Assembly: GCF_019278565.1 (NCBI RefSeq)
Contig: NZ_CP058988.1
Coordinates: 124,001 to 188,000 of the forward strand
Length of the DNA stretch: 64,000 nucleotides
Direction of reading: 5' to 3'
Source of the DNA: Cellulophaga sp. HaHa_2_95
Lineage (GTDB): Bacteria; Bacteroidota; Bacteroidia; Flavobacteriales; Flavobacteriaceae
Below, piece by piece: positions 32,274 to 41,363 of the stretch (positions are counted from its first letter, which is position 1; the number at the start of each line of letters is the position of its first letter). The translations under genes were made by a program, and so were the position numbers. Under the pieces are notes generated by a model. It made no database searches, was not told the DNA's origin, and saw only the letters and a program-made list of their open reading frames with translations.

Positions 32274-35200
32274 TTAAATTTTAATATTAACTCCTAATGT
32301 ATATACTCCAGGAATAGGATAGGTTTGGGCATCTACACCGTTTGACACCTCTGGGGTAAAGCCATTATATTTAAAGAATGTCAATGGCCTTTCTGCTGTC
32401 ATGTAAAACCTAATATTAGGATTGAATTTTCCTTTTAAACTTGGCAATGTGTATCCTACAGTTACATTCTGTAATCGGATAAAATCTCCGTCTTCAACAA
32501 AAAAGCTATTCAAAAACTGATTGCTCCATGGATTACGTATACCTCTTGCAGAAGGATAGCTATTGGTAGTACCCTCACCATGCCATCTATTTATTGCAAA
32601 ATCGCTATCAATATTAGCATCCGGCGTTTGACGTATTGCAAATCGTTTTGAGTTGGCAATAACATTACCCCCCTGACCAATAACATTTAATGAAAAGTCC
32701 CAAGCTTTATAGTTTAGACCTAGATTGAAACCAAAATTATAGGTTGGTAAATAAGAACCAAGATCTACTCTATCTTGTGCATCTATCACCATATCACCAT
32801 TATGATCTACAAATTTAAAATCTCCTGGTTGTATGTAGTCAGGAATACCAGAAGTTGCAATTGCCGCTTGTGCCGCAGGATCTGCTGCTATTTCTTCAGG
32901 TGTTTGATAAACCCCTGCAACATCTAATCCAAAAAATGAGTTTATAGCACCTCCAACAACAGATCGTTGTTCGATATCACCACCAGAAGTTAAATTCTCC
33001 TGCCCAGCTAAATCTAAAATTTCATTATTTAAGGTTGAAAAATTACCTCCAATAGAGTAACTAAAATCTTCTGAAACTTGCTTACTCCAATTTACGGCCA
33101 CCTCTATACCTGAGTTTTTAATAACTCCAACATTTTGCCTAGTTTCTCCTGGTACTAAAAGTCTTGATACCGGAATAATAGCATCTCTAGTTTCTCTAGA
33201 AAAATAATCTGTTTCAATTGATAAGTTGTTGTCAAATAATCTTGCCGTTAAACCCACGTTTGTTTCTGCAGTAACCTCCCACTTCAAAGCTTCAAAATCA
33301 CTACTAGTAACTAAACCAGGATACCTCGTGTCTCCAAAAACACCATTTACCTCTGTAGATGTTATACCACCTGTACTAGCGTTTACATTAGCATTTCCTA
33401 ATTCACCCCAGCTAGCTCTTAATTTTAAGAAATCAAAAACACCGTTAGATTTCATAAAAGACTCTTCTGAGATTACCCAACCTGCACCTATAGTTGGAAA
33501 GTAACCCCATTTCTCTTGATACTTGCTCGTACCATCTGCACGAAAAGTACCATACAAAAGGTATTTATTATCAAAATTATACGCTACACGGCTAAAATAA
33601 GAGAAGAAGTATTGACTTACTCCATCGTCACCAACACCATCTAAATCAATACTCTTCGCTAAATCTAAATAATACGATTCATCACCAATTCCTGTACCAT
33701 TCGGAAAATTTAATCCTTTCACTTCTAATTGTTCAAAAGATCTATTTCTGAAAGAAGTACCTGCTAATACCGTCAAATTATGCTTTCCAAAATCATCATT
33801 ATAGGTCAATGTATTATCCCATGTTTGCTCGGAAAAAGTTTGGTTTCTCTTCACTAACTCTGCATTCTCTCTAAAAGCATCTCCAATACCATAAAAATAT
33901 GGAAGCCTAACCTCTCTAGTTTCCAATGCCTCAAAGTTGTGAGAGTAGGCTGTTCTTAAATTCAGCTTATCTGGAATTAATTGATATTCTAAATTAAAAT
34001 TTACTAAGTTGTTTCTAATTTTATCTCTGTATTCTGAATTTTCTAGTAAAGGAAAAGGGTTCTGTGGTTGTCTGTACCCTAAATCCTGAGCATTTGCATA
34101 GGGCTTTGGATATGCCTCTGTTTTTGATTCATCTAAAACTGGCATTATAGGCACAGCAAAATACGCCGAACTAAATGCGGCATTTTCAGGACGATATGTT
34201 GTAGAGTTGCTAAAAATAGTAGAAACACCAGCCTTCAATCGATCACTAATATCTACACCAACCTTCGCGCGAATATTAAAACGTTCATAATCGTTTTTCA
34301 TTTTCAATATTCCCTCTTGCTCAAACTGGCTTATTCCTAAAGAATACGTAACACTTTCTGTACCTCCAGTAACTCCTAGACTATGATTTTGTATCAATGC
34401 ATGTCTCAATATTAAATCATACCAATCTGTATTGACATCTGGCACATTAGGATTTATTCTGCTACGTCCATAACGTTGCATTGCATTATCAATATAACTA
34501 GCTTCTGCAGCAGAACCAGATTCTCTAGCCAGTGTTGAAAACTGCTCAGCATTTGAAAGTTTGACCAAATTTTGAGCAATTTGGACTCCTTGGTAACCAC
34601 TATACGTGATTTGCGCTTTCTGATTTACTTTTCCTGATTTTGTTTCGATTAGAACAACCCCATTAGCGGCCCTTACTCCGTATATAGCGGAAGCTGATGC
34701 ATCTTTAAGAACTGAAATTGTTTCAATGTCTTCATTATTTAAAAAACCAATATCATCATAAAAAGTACCATCTACTACATATAAAGGATTAGAAGCCCCA
34801 TCACCAGTATACGAACCTAGACCACGAACTCTAATGGTGGGTGCACTTCCAGGCGCACCGTTACTTACTACTTGTAAACCTGCAACTTTACCTTGCAACG
34901 ATTGCATTGGAGCTCCAGATGGAGTCCTAGCAATATCTTCAGAGCTTACCGTAGTGATAGATCCTGTTAAGTCTGATTTTTTTTGAGTTCCATACCCGAC
35001 AACAACAATTTCATCTAATGCTTGCGCATCTTCTTGCAATGAAATAGACAGCGTAGTTTGGTTGTTTACAGCAACCTCTGTTGACGTGTATCCGATAAAG
35101 CTAATGACCAAAACACCATCAGCAGAAACATTATCTAGAGTAAAATTACCATCAAAATCTGTTTGAGTACCGGTAGCGGTACCTTTTAATACTACCGATG

Positions 35201-35324
35201 CTCCTGGCAAGGGTATATTATCACTATCTGTTACTGTTCCTGATACAGCTATTGAAGTTTGACTGTATAAGAGCGATTGAAACAGCAAAAACGAAATCGT
35301 CAATATTACATTGCTTATTTTCAT
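32274..35324 (-). CDS. susC: SusC/RagA-type TonB-dependent glycan transporter
   Basis: The protein is 1016 aa. A signal peptide (to ~22) precedes a carboxypeptidase-regulatory-like domain (~28-105, VSGTVTDSDNIPLPGASV). A TonB box region with EIVVVGYGTQKKSDLTGS is followed by the plug (~115-230, VRGLGSYTGDGASNPLYVVDG) and a 22-strand barrel ending in YTLGVNIKI. It imports oligosaccharides of the SusD-bound glycan into the periplasm using TonB energy. As first gene of the eight-gene operon it is preceded by 313 bp with phased repeats. No extra N-terminal secretin-like domain is present, so it is not a sigma/anti-sigma signalling type. Confidence 0.96.
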   Translation of the reverse strand: MKISNVILTISFLLFQSLLYSQTSIAVSGTVTDSDNIPLPGASVVLKGTATGTQTDFDGNFTLDNVSADGVLVISFIGYTSTEVAVNNQTTLSISLQEDAQALDEIVVVGYGTQKKSDLTGSITTVSSEDIARTPSGAPMQSLQGKVAGLQVVSNGAPGSAPTIRVRGLGSYTGDGASNPLYVVDGTFYDDIGFLNNEDIETISVLKDASASAIYGVRAANGVVLIETKSGKVNQKAQITYSGYQGVQIAQNLVKLSNAEQFSTLARESGSAAEASYIDNAMQRYGRSRINPNVPDVNTDWYDLILRHALIQNHSLGVTGGTESVTYSLGISQFEQEGILKMKNDYERFNIRAKVGVDISDRLKAGVSTIFSNSTTYRPENAAFSSAYFAVPIMPVLDESKTEAYPKPYANAQDLGYRQPQNPFPLLENSEYRDKIRNNLVNFNLEYQLIPDKLNLRTAYSHNFEALETREVRLPYFYGIGDAFRENAELVKRNQTFSEQTWDNTLTYNDDFGKHNLTVLAGTSFRNRSFEQLEVKGLNFPNGTGIGDESYYLDLAKSIDLDGVGDDGVSQYFFSYFSRVAYNFDNKYLLYGTFRADGTSKYQEKWGYFPTIGAGWVISEESFMKSNGVFDFLKLRASWGELGNANVNASTGGITSTEVNGVFGDTRYPGLVTSSDFEALKWEVTAETNVGLTARLFDNNLSIETDYFSRETRDAIIPVSRLLVPGETRQNVGVIKNSGIEVAVNWSKQVSEDFSYSIGGNFSTLNNEILDLAGQENLTSGGDIEQRSVVGGAINSFFGLDVAGVYQTPEEIAADPAAQAAIATSGIPDYIQPGDFKFVDHNGDMVIDAQDRVDLGSYLPTYNFGFNLGLNYKAWDFSLNVIGQGGNVIANSKRFAIRQTPDANIDSDFAINRWHGEGTTNSYPSARGIRNPWSNQFLNSFFVEDGDFIRLQNVTVGYTLPSLKGKFNPNIRFYMTAERPLTFFKYNGFTPEVSNGVDAQTYPIPGVYTLGVNIKI

Positions 35325-35407
35325 AGTTCTTTATTAAATTGAGTTAGAATGATGCTAAAGTATAAAACAAGCCTTGTTGTAGTGTTTGTTTCTAGATACA
35401 TAATAAC

Positions 35408-35515
35408 TACATCAAACTAATTTACAGCGTTAGATGCAGTGTTTACTGGGTAGTTGCTGTAGCTTGATGCACTGTTGAAGTTAAAATTTTAACACAGTGA
35501 TGTAGTAATGATGTA
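35408..35515 (-). promoter_or_regulatory. Phased GATGYA motifs upstream of susC (candidate operator)
   Basis: Direct motifs GATGCA at 35433-35438 and 35466-35471 and GATGTA at 35499-35504 and 35510-35515 are spaced 33, 33 and 11 bp, whole multiples of a helical turn. An inverted copy (TACATC) lies at 35408-35413. The region is 84-191 bp before the susC start, and the regulator gene flanks it. No clear TAnnTTTG core was found nearby. Confidence 0.5.
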
Positions 35516-35637
35516 ACTTTAAAAATGCAAATAAGCCATATTTGAAGCTTAAATATGCTATTTATAAATTATTACACCATAAAAATTGAGGTATTGCTAA
35601 TTTTAGGCTCCTACATTTCGTATTTGACTACCAATCC

Positions 35638-38391
35638 TTAAAAAGTTATTAGAAAGCTAGAAAGGTACTCTGATGTATCTATTTGTAGTTTTTTTCGCAA
35701 TCGATATCTATGAATTTCGACCCCTCGGAGTGATATTCCCATTAATGGTGCAATCTCTTTAGAAGACAAGTTCATTTTAAGATACGCACAAAGTTTTAAA
35801 TCTTTGGGAGTAAGTTTCGGGAACTCTTTAAGTAAACGTTCAAAGAAATCTTCGTGTAGTTCCTTAAAGTTGACCTCAAAACGTTTCCAGTCTTCAGAAT
35901 CGTTCACCGATTTATCTAACTTTTTTATAAACGACCCATATCTTGATGAACTCGGAAATTTATCCTTATTCATGACTACCATGTTTTTCAATTCTAGAAT
36001 AACCTCATTCTTTTTGGCAATATTTAAAGTAGTACTCGTTAACTCTTGCTGTTTTAGTTTTATTTCTTTCGCAAGTTTTTCCTTTTCCAAGTTGGCTAAA
36101 TGCTCCTCTTGCTTGCGGTCCATTTTTTCTTCGAAGCTCCTCTGTCTTCGCTCTAATTTTTTCCGATTATAGCGCCTAACAAGAAAGATAATCATTAGAA
36201 AAATTAATGCATAAACAACTTTACTTACTACCGATAAATACCATGGAGGAGCAATGGTAAATGAGATCATCCTTGGTTCAGAAATTTTACCATCAATACT
36301 TACTGTGGAAATATTAACCTCATAAAACCCATGTGGCAAATTCTGAAAATGAAAGGTACCGCTATCTATATAACTAGCTTGTTCCTTAGCACCTGACAAT
36401 TCGTAAAAATATCTAGGCTTTGTTAAATTAGGAGAAGCTACTTGAAAGCTTATATTTTGAGAATTTTTGTAATCAATCTGAAAGTTTTCTTTCACTAAAG
36501 AAAAACGATGTTCTTCATCCTTAAAATAACTAAGTTGTGGTTTAGGAACCTTAAAATTATCAAGGTAGCTGTTTAATTTCTTCAAGTTTATTTTAGCAAA
36601 CCCATCATTAAGAGTGAGCATAAAAATAGAGTCGTTTAACTTTACCACATTCTCCGCATCGGGCACTAAGCGTTTCTTAAGTACATTCTCTGCAATAGAT
36701 AGGTTTTCATCTCTTAGGTTCGTATAAAAAATTTCTTTACTATTCTCATTATCTATAAACCAAAAGTAATCGCCATCATTATAAATAAGTTCATTCCCTT
36801 TATATTTTACGAAGTCTTCAAATACTTCAATTTTATTTAGAATTGCATTATACGCATACCAGATGCCATCTGCATATAATACAATCTGATTTTTTACATT
36901 ATATACCTTGACATTATAGTTATTAGGTATGGCATCGTGAACAAACTCTTGGATCTCCTCTACACTATCTAAGGCTTTATTGAGTCGCAATCGAAAAAAC
37001 CCTTTATAAGGGTGCGCGGCCCAAACAATATGTTTAGATTCAAAACACAATTGTTTTACAGGAAATTGTACGCCATTAATAGGCTGAACCTCCCAGACGC
37101 CTTCTGTATTTTTCGAGAATTTAGAAATCCCTATATACGTACCTTGAAGGTAACTGTTATCATCTTCCGGAACCTTTACAATCTGGTAGCCACCCGAAAC
37201 CGAAGAAACTAATTCCAATGTATTTTTAGACACTTTAAAAGTCCCCGTATTATGGCCTGCAAATAGTTCATTATCAATAACCTTTAAATCCCATACATGG
37301 CCTTGAGAATTTTCTACAAATTGCAACGCATCATCCTCAAAAAAATAAATTCCAGTATTGCTCCCTATATACAAAACATCATCTACGTAAGCAATATCAT
37401 ATATAGTCCCTACAGCGCCAGAAAAATCTGTATAATAGGTAATGGGTGCATTTGTTCTTATCCGATCTATACCATTGTCCAAGCCCAACCATAATTGGTT
37501 ATCATAGTGAAAAATAGACAATACCGTATTATTTTGCAATCCTGTTTCTCTATCTAGATTGATGTAAGAATCTTGCACTGTATCATAAAGAAACACTCCT
37601 TTCTTTATCGTCCCAAAAGCAATCTTATCCTTTGGATAAGGAACAATATCATTAAGTTGGTGCTTTTTTAATTCTTTATTTATAGGATGATTCCATTCTT
37701 GTAGAATCCCATTTTCAAATACATAGCATCCATTAAGTTTTGTACCAATAAAGAGTTTATGGTCAATACTTGCCATGGCTATAATGGTCTTACCCAAAAG
37801 TGCTTCTAGATTGGAAAGAGAAATAAACTGCTTGTCATGCAATTTATAAATTCCTGTTCCTCCGCCTGCAATATAAAGTTCGTTATCATATGCGGCCATA
37901 TCTGTAACAACTCCCTCCACATCAATTACCTCGATCTTATCATCTTTGTACTTATAAACAGTAGAAAAAGATCTAAAAAATATGGCATCATTGAAAGAAA
38001 TTATTTGCCAAAATTCCTCATTGGTAAAGGTGTAATTTTGAATTAAGTGAGTTAAAGACGTATAATCCAAGAGACCAAACTCATTCTTCTGCCAATATCC
38101 AAACTCTTCGTATGAACCAGTGAAAATTTTATCATCTATAACACTAACAGACCTTATAATGGTATTATTGGGCAGTTTATTAAGTACCCATTCTTCTCCA
38201 TTATAATAGAGTAAGCCTTTATTGTTTGCGGCATAAAGTGCCCCAGAGTCATCGACTGCCACATCCCAATTCTGACTAGCTGCTTGATAATCAAATATTT
38301 TATAATTGTAAATTGGAGGCAATACCTTTTGTCCAAAAAGTGCATTGGAAAATGATAACAGGAAAAAAATAATACTGTAATAACACTTCAT
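35638..38391 (-). CDS. Membrane-spanning propeller / Y_Y_Y / LuxR-type PUL regulator
   Basis: The protein is 917 aa. A signal peptide (to ~20, NALFGQ) leads a periplasmic part with repeated beta-propeller blades (~25-620) and a Y_Y_Y-type domain (~640-710). One membrane helix (~716-740) and a coiled coil rich in Lys, Glu and Arg follow. The C-terminal HTH is of LuxR/GerE type (LSSKEIAPLMGISLRGVEIHRYRLRKKL). It resembles the hybrid two-component PUL sensors but has no kinase or receiver domain, so it would sense a periplasmic ligand and bind DNA directly at the membrane. It is adjacent to susC on the same strand and is the likely PUL controller. Confidence 0.85.
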   Translation of the reverse strand: MKCYYSIIFFLLSFSNALFGQKVLPPIYNYKIFDYQAASQNWDVAVDDSGALYAANNKGLLYYNGEEWVLNKLPNNTIIRSVSVIDDKIFTGSYEEFGYWQKNEFGLLDYTSLTHLIQNYTFTNEEFWQIISFNDAIFFRSFSTVYKYKDDKIEVIDVEGVVTDMAAYDNELYIAGGGTGIYKLHDKQFISLSNLEALLGKTIIAMASIDHKLFIGTKLNGCYVFENGILQEWNHPINKELKKHQLNDIVPYPKDKIAFGTIKKGVFLYDTVQDSYINLDRETGLQNNTVLSIFHYDNQLWLGLDNGIDRIRTNAPITYYTDFSGAVGTIYDIAYVDDVLYIGSNTGIYFFEDDALQFVENSQGHVWDLKVIDNELFAGHNTGTFKVSKNTLELVSSVSGGYQIVKVPEDDNSYLQGTYIGISKFSKNTEGVWEVQPINGVQFPVKQLCFESKHIVWAAHPYKGFFRLRLNKALDSVEEIQEFVHDAIPNNYNVKVYNVKNQIVLYADGIWYAYNAILNKIEVFEDFVKYKGNELIYNDGDYFWFIDNENSKEIFYTNLRDENLSIAENVLKKRLVPDAENVVKLNDSIFMLTLNDGFAKINLKKLNSYLDNFKVPKPQLSYFKDEEHRFSLVKENFQIDYKNSQNISFQVASPNLTKPRYFYELSGAKEQASYIDSGTFHFQNLPHGFYEVNISTVSIDGKISEPRMISFTIAPPWYLSVVSKVVYALIFLMIIFLVRRYNRKKLERRQRSFEEKMDRKQEEHLANLEKEKLAKEIKLKQQELTSTTLNIAKKNEVILELKNMVVMNKDKFPSSSRYGSFIKKLDKSVNDSEDWKRFEVNFKELHEDFFERLLKEFPKLTPKDLKLCAYLKMNLSSKEIAPLMGISLRGVEIHRYRLRKKLQIDTSEYLSSFLITF

Positions 38392-38480
38392 TTTGCAATT
38401 AAATTATTTAATGGTACTTCTTAAAATGGAGATAGATATTGGTAATACATTAGATTACAAAAATACTAAATCTATAAACG

Positions 38481-38513
38481 AAAAAAGACGCTTAAATTAA
38501 TTAGCGCCTTTAC
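38481..38513 (-). terminator. Terminator of the isomerase-like gene (minus strand)
   Basis: On the minus strand AAAGGCGCT and AGCGTCTTT form a 9-bp stem (one G-U pair) followed by a T-run, 21 nt after the stop at 38534. It separates that gene from the PUL regulator. Confidence 0.8.
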
Positions 38514-38533
38514 ATCTAAATGGTACTTATTCC

Positions 38534-39442
38534 TTATTTAAATCCGAAGTTCTTTATTCCCTCATGACTAGTTTTAATAACCTCTAATGGCTTCATATCA
38601 TCAAAGGTTATATCTTGTTCGACCATATAATATTCCATCCCTGAAAGGTCTTTCTTTGCTAATATTTTAGCAAAATCTATTATTCCCGTACCAACAGGGG
38701 CAAACCTACCTTGCTCATCCATATCTTTTACATGCCAGATTTTGAAACGTCCTGGATATTTTTCAAAATAAACTAATGGATCTGCCCCGGCTTTTGTAAC
38801 CCAGAAAAGGTCCATTTGAAAATTCACAAATTTAGGATCTGTATGTTCCAACATATATTCAATAGGTACAATCCCATCCGAATCTTTCTTAAATTCAAAA
38901 TCATGATTATGGTATAATAACTTAAGCCCTGCAGCATGTGCTTTTTCACCTAAGGTATTTACAATTTTCGTTAAGTTTTCTGCTCCACCCGTCATACTCA
39001 TAGTACTCGTGGCATCATCATAATGAAATAATCCCATTGGAGGAATTGGCACTACAAAATATTCAAACCCTGCAGCTTTTACATTAGCCATCATTGCGTC
39101 TGCATTTTCTAACGTTACATCACTATGGTGTGTACTTACAGGAACAAGTTTTAAGCTATCTAATAATGCTTTAAAATCTGCTGGAGACATATTGTAAAAC
39201 TTACCTTCGCTATATCCGGCTGCTTCTATATTTTTATACCCAGCGTCTGAAACTGCTTTCAGGGTAGCTTTGGCATCTACTCCCATATCATCTCTAACCG
39301 TATAAAGCGCTAAGCCTCCAAAGTTACTTTCTTCAACAACCTCCAGAGTACTTTCTGAAGTTTCTAGTTTTTTTTCCTCCTTACAAGAGGTGAAAAATAC
39401 GGTCAATGATACTAAAACCGTATAGATTGCTATTTTTTTCAT
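38534..39442 (-). CDS. Sugar phosphate isomerase/epimerase-like lipoprotein
   Basis: The protein is 302 aa with lipobox Cys20 (TSC). It is a TIM-barrel of the AP-endonuclease-2 superfamily (PF01261), with metal-binding segments LLYHNHDFEF, NFQMDLFWV and KIWHVKDM as in xylose-isomerase-like enzymes. Secreted lipoprotein members are common in Bacteroidetes and are often linked to 3-keto-sugar metabolism; the actual reaction here is unknown. It lies directly upstream of the PUL regulator on the same strand but has its own terminator, so it is probably not part of the PUL operon. Confidence 0.82.
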   Translation of the reverse strand: MKKIAIYTVLVSLTVFFTSCKEEKKLETSESTLEVVEESNFGGLALYTVRDDMGVDAKATLKAVSDAGYKNIEAAGYSEGKFYNMSPADFKALLDSLKLVPVSTHHSDVTLENADAMMANVKAAGFEYFVVPIPPMGLFHYDDATSTMSMTGGAENLTKIVNTLGEKAHAAGLKLLYHNHDFEFKKDSDGIVPIEYMLEHTDPKFVNFQMDLFWVTKAGADPLVYFEKYPGRFKIWHVKDMDEQGRFAPVGTGIIDFAKILAKKDLSGMEYYMVEQDITFDDMKPLEVIKTSHEGIKNFGFK

Positions 39443-39667
39443 GAATAAATATTTGAGTTTATTTTTAAGTGGATAAACTAAGATAATTTATTATCAAGAG
39501 AATATGGCTGAATATTTCTAATAATCCCAATTTAAATCTACTATAACGATTGATTAAGAGTATAGCCATTTTTAAAGAGAATGGTCTTTATATCAAAAAT
39601 AAGGACGTTTCACCCTTAAGAAAGAAAGGGCCAGAAATGCACCTAAAAAGGGTCATTATATAAAACC

Positions 39668-39699
39668 AAAAAAGCCTCTACATTTCTGTAAAGGCTTTC
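39668..39699 (-). terminator. Terminator following tRNA-Asn (minus strand)
   Basis: On the minus strand AAAGCCTTTACA pairs with TGTAGAGGCTTT (imperfect) and continues into a T-run, about 11 nt beyond the tRNA 3' end. Confidence 0.7.
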
Positions 39700-39709
39700 T
39701 GTCGCTCTG

Positions 39710-39783
39710 CTCCCCCTCTTGGGCTCGAACCAAGGACCCTCTGATTAACAGTCAGATGCTCTAACCAGCTGAGCTAAGGAGGA
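39710..39783 (-). tRNA. tRNA-Asn (anticodon GTT)
   Basis: On the minus strand a 74-nt cloverleaf is visible. The acceptor stem TCCTCCT pairs with AGGGGGA (one T-G pair), the D-arm contains AGCTCAGCTGGTTAGAGC, the anticodon loop CTGTTAA gives GTT, and the T-arm is CTTGG-TTCGAGC-CCAAG. The discriminator is G, and CCA is not encoded. A consensus promoter lies upstream and a terminator downstream. Confidence 0.95.
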
Positions 39784-39808
39784 GTGTACTCTATCGCGTT
39801 AGCGGCTG

Positions 39809-39839
39809 CAAATATAATTGTTTTTTCAAACTAGCCAAA
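39809..39839 (-). promoter_or_regulatory. Promoter of tRNA-Asn
   Basis: Read on the minus strand, TTTG (39839-39836), 19 nt, then TATATTTG (39816-39809) is a perfect Bacteroidetes promoter. Initiation would be about 20 nt before the mature tRNA 5' end. Confidence 0.8.
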
Positions 39840-39885
39840 CAAAAAAAATAGAAATTTTAATTTTTTTTTTAATTGCTCTAAAACC

Positions 39886-41202
39886 TTAGAAAAAACGTTT
39901 GATAATATTCCAAATATCGTTTCCAAAAATAACTGCCATTAAGCCCATAATAATCACAAAACCAATTATTTGCCCACGCTCTAATGTTTTTTCGCTCGGA
40001 GCTCGTCCAGAAATCATCTCATAAAGTAAAAACATTACATGTCCGCCATCTAAAGCAGGAATCGGTAATAAATTTACGAATGCCAACCAAACAGAGAACA
40101 TAGCCATAAAATTCCAGAAGAACATCCAGTTCCATTGTGGAGGCATCATTTCTACGATTCCAATAGGTCCTTTAACGGACTTATACGCCTCTGTTTTAGG
40201 TTTGAATATAATTTTAAATTGTTTGATTTGCTTTGTAAGCACGTTTATAGTTTCATTAAACCCTGCTGGTATTGCTGCAAGAAAACTATATTCATCTGTC
40301 ACTATTAAATCATCAGCATTTAAATAGACACCAATTATACCTTCTTCTGGCACTACTAAGTTTAAGTTCTCTATACGATCATTTCTATTTACTGCTAAAG
40401 CAATAGATTTTCCTTTTGAATTTCTAATGGCCGTTGTAAAATCGTTCCAATATTCACTAGGCGTATTATTGATCGATATAATTTGATCTCCTGAAACAAT
40501 ACCTGCTTTAGCAGCTATGGAATTTGGGACAACACTATCTATAAGTGATTTTTGTCTATATCTTAAAAAATTTTTTCCTTGTGTAGATAGTACTTGCTTA
40601 ATTCCTTCATCAGGAACCGGAAAGGTAACTTTTTGCCCTTCTCTTTCTACCGTAATCTCATCTCCTAATAAGATATCTAAAGTAGCATCTGTGAACTTCT
40701 TAGATTTTACACCATCAATAGATAAGATTTTATCTCCCGTTTTTAATCCAATACCTTCACCTATAGAATCTACTAAAATTCCGTATTTTAAATTATCTGC
40801 AGGAATATAACTATCTCCATTGGTTACTATAAGCATGGTATAAATAATCCAAGCTAGAAAAAAGTTAACGGTAACCCCACCCAACATAATGATTAAACGT
40901 TGCCAAGCTGGTTTAGAACGAAATTCCCATGGTTGCGGTTCTTTCTCCATTTGTTCCGTGTCCATGCTTTCATCAATCATGCCCGCCATTTTCACGTAAC
41001 CTCCTAATGGCAACCATCCAATACCATATTCCGTATCTCCAATTTTCTTTTTAAATAAAGAGAACTTGACGTCAAAGAATAAGTAGAATTTTTCAACTTT
41101 AACTTTAAAATATTTTGCGGGAAGAAAATGCCCCAACTCGTGTAAAATAACTAGTATTGATATTATTAATATAAAGGTAAGTATCTGTGTAACTACGCCC
41201 AT
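39886..41202 (-). CDS. rseP: RIP zinc metalloprotease RseP (site-2 protease)
   Basis: The protein is 438 aa. The zinc motif HELGH lies at residues 21-25 in the first helix, and the second active-site motif NLLPIPALDGGH is in a C-terminal helix. Two central PDZ-like regions (SIGEGIGLKTGDKILSIDG and VPNSIAAKAGIVSGDQIISIN) match RseP. It cuts membrane-bound anti-sigma factors and residual signal peptides within the inner membrane. In this lineage it is usually single-copy. The gene is monocistronic, upstream of tRNA-Asn on the same strand, and divergent from sco1. A TAnnTTTG match (41239-41232, minus strand) could be its -7 element. Confidence 0.93.
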   Translation of the reverse strand: MGVVTQILTFILIISILVILHELGHFLPAKYFKVKVEKFYLFFDVKFSLFKKKIGDTEYGIGWLPLGGYVKMAGMIDESMDTEQMEKEPQPWEFRSKPAWQRLIIMLGGVTVNFFLAWIIYTMLIVTNGDSYIPADNLKYGILVDSIGEGIGLKTGDKILSIDGVKSKKFTDATLDILLGDEITVEREGQKVTFPVPDEGIKQVLSTQGKNFLRYRQKSLIDSVVPNSIAAKAGIVSGDQIISINNTPSEYWNDFTTAIRNSKGKSIALAVNRNDRIENLNLVVPEEGIIGVYLNADDLIVTDEYSFLAAIPAGFNETINVLTKQIKQFKIIFKPKTEAYKSVKGPIGIVEMMPPQWNWMFFWNFMAMFSVWLAFVNLLPIPALDGGHVMFLLYEMISGRAPSEKTLERGQIIGFVIIMGLMAVIFGNDIWNIIKRFF

Positions 41203-41322
41203 TTAGTGCTAATTTTAACTTTTTTGTGCGCCAAAAGTAAGCTTTTAGAAGGTCTAAAAAAAGTAAAGTATATTCTGCTCAAATGTTTTAAGAAATATTT
41301 AGCAGCAAAACTCAGGAATGTC

Positions 41323-41353
41323 TTGAATGGTTAAGACCACGTTAGTATCTTTG
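41323..41353 (+). promoter_or_regulatory. Promoter of the Sco1-type gene
   Basis: TTG (41323-41325), 20 nt, TATCTTTG (41346-41353). The start codon is at 41364, so the leader would be only about 5 nt, close to leaderless. Confidence 0.7.
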
Positions 41354-41363
41354 CATAAAAAAT

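Noticed and set aside
35408..35515. CRISPR-like array
   Set aside because: The repeats are only 6 bp and lie in a promoter region; no cas genes are present.
39710..39783. tRNA-Asn as an integration site of a mobile island
   Set aside because: No integrase and no repeated tRNA 3' end were seen on either side.
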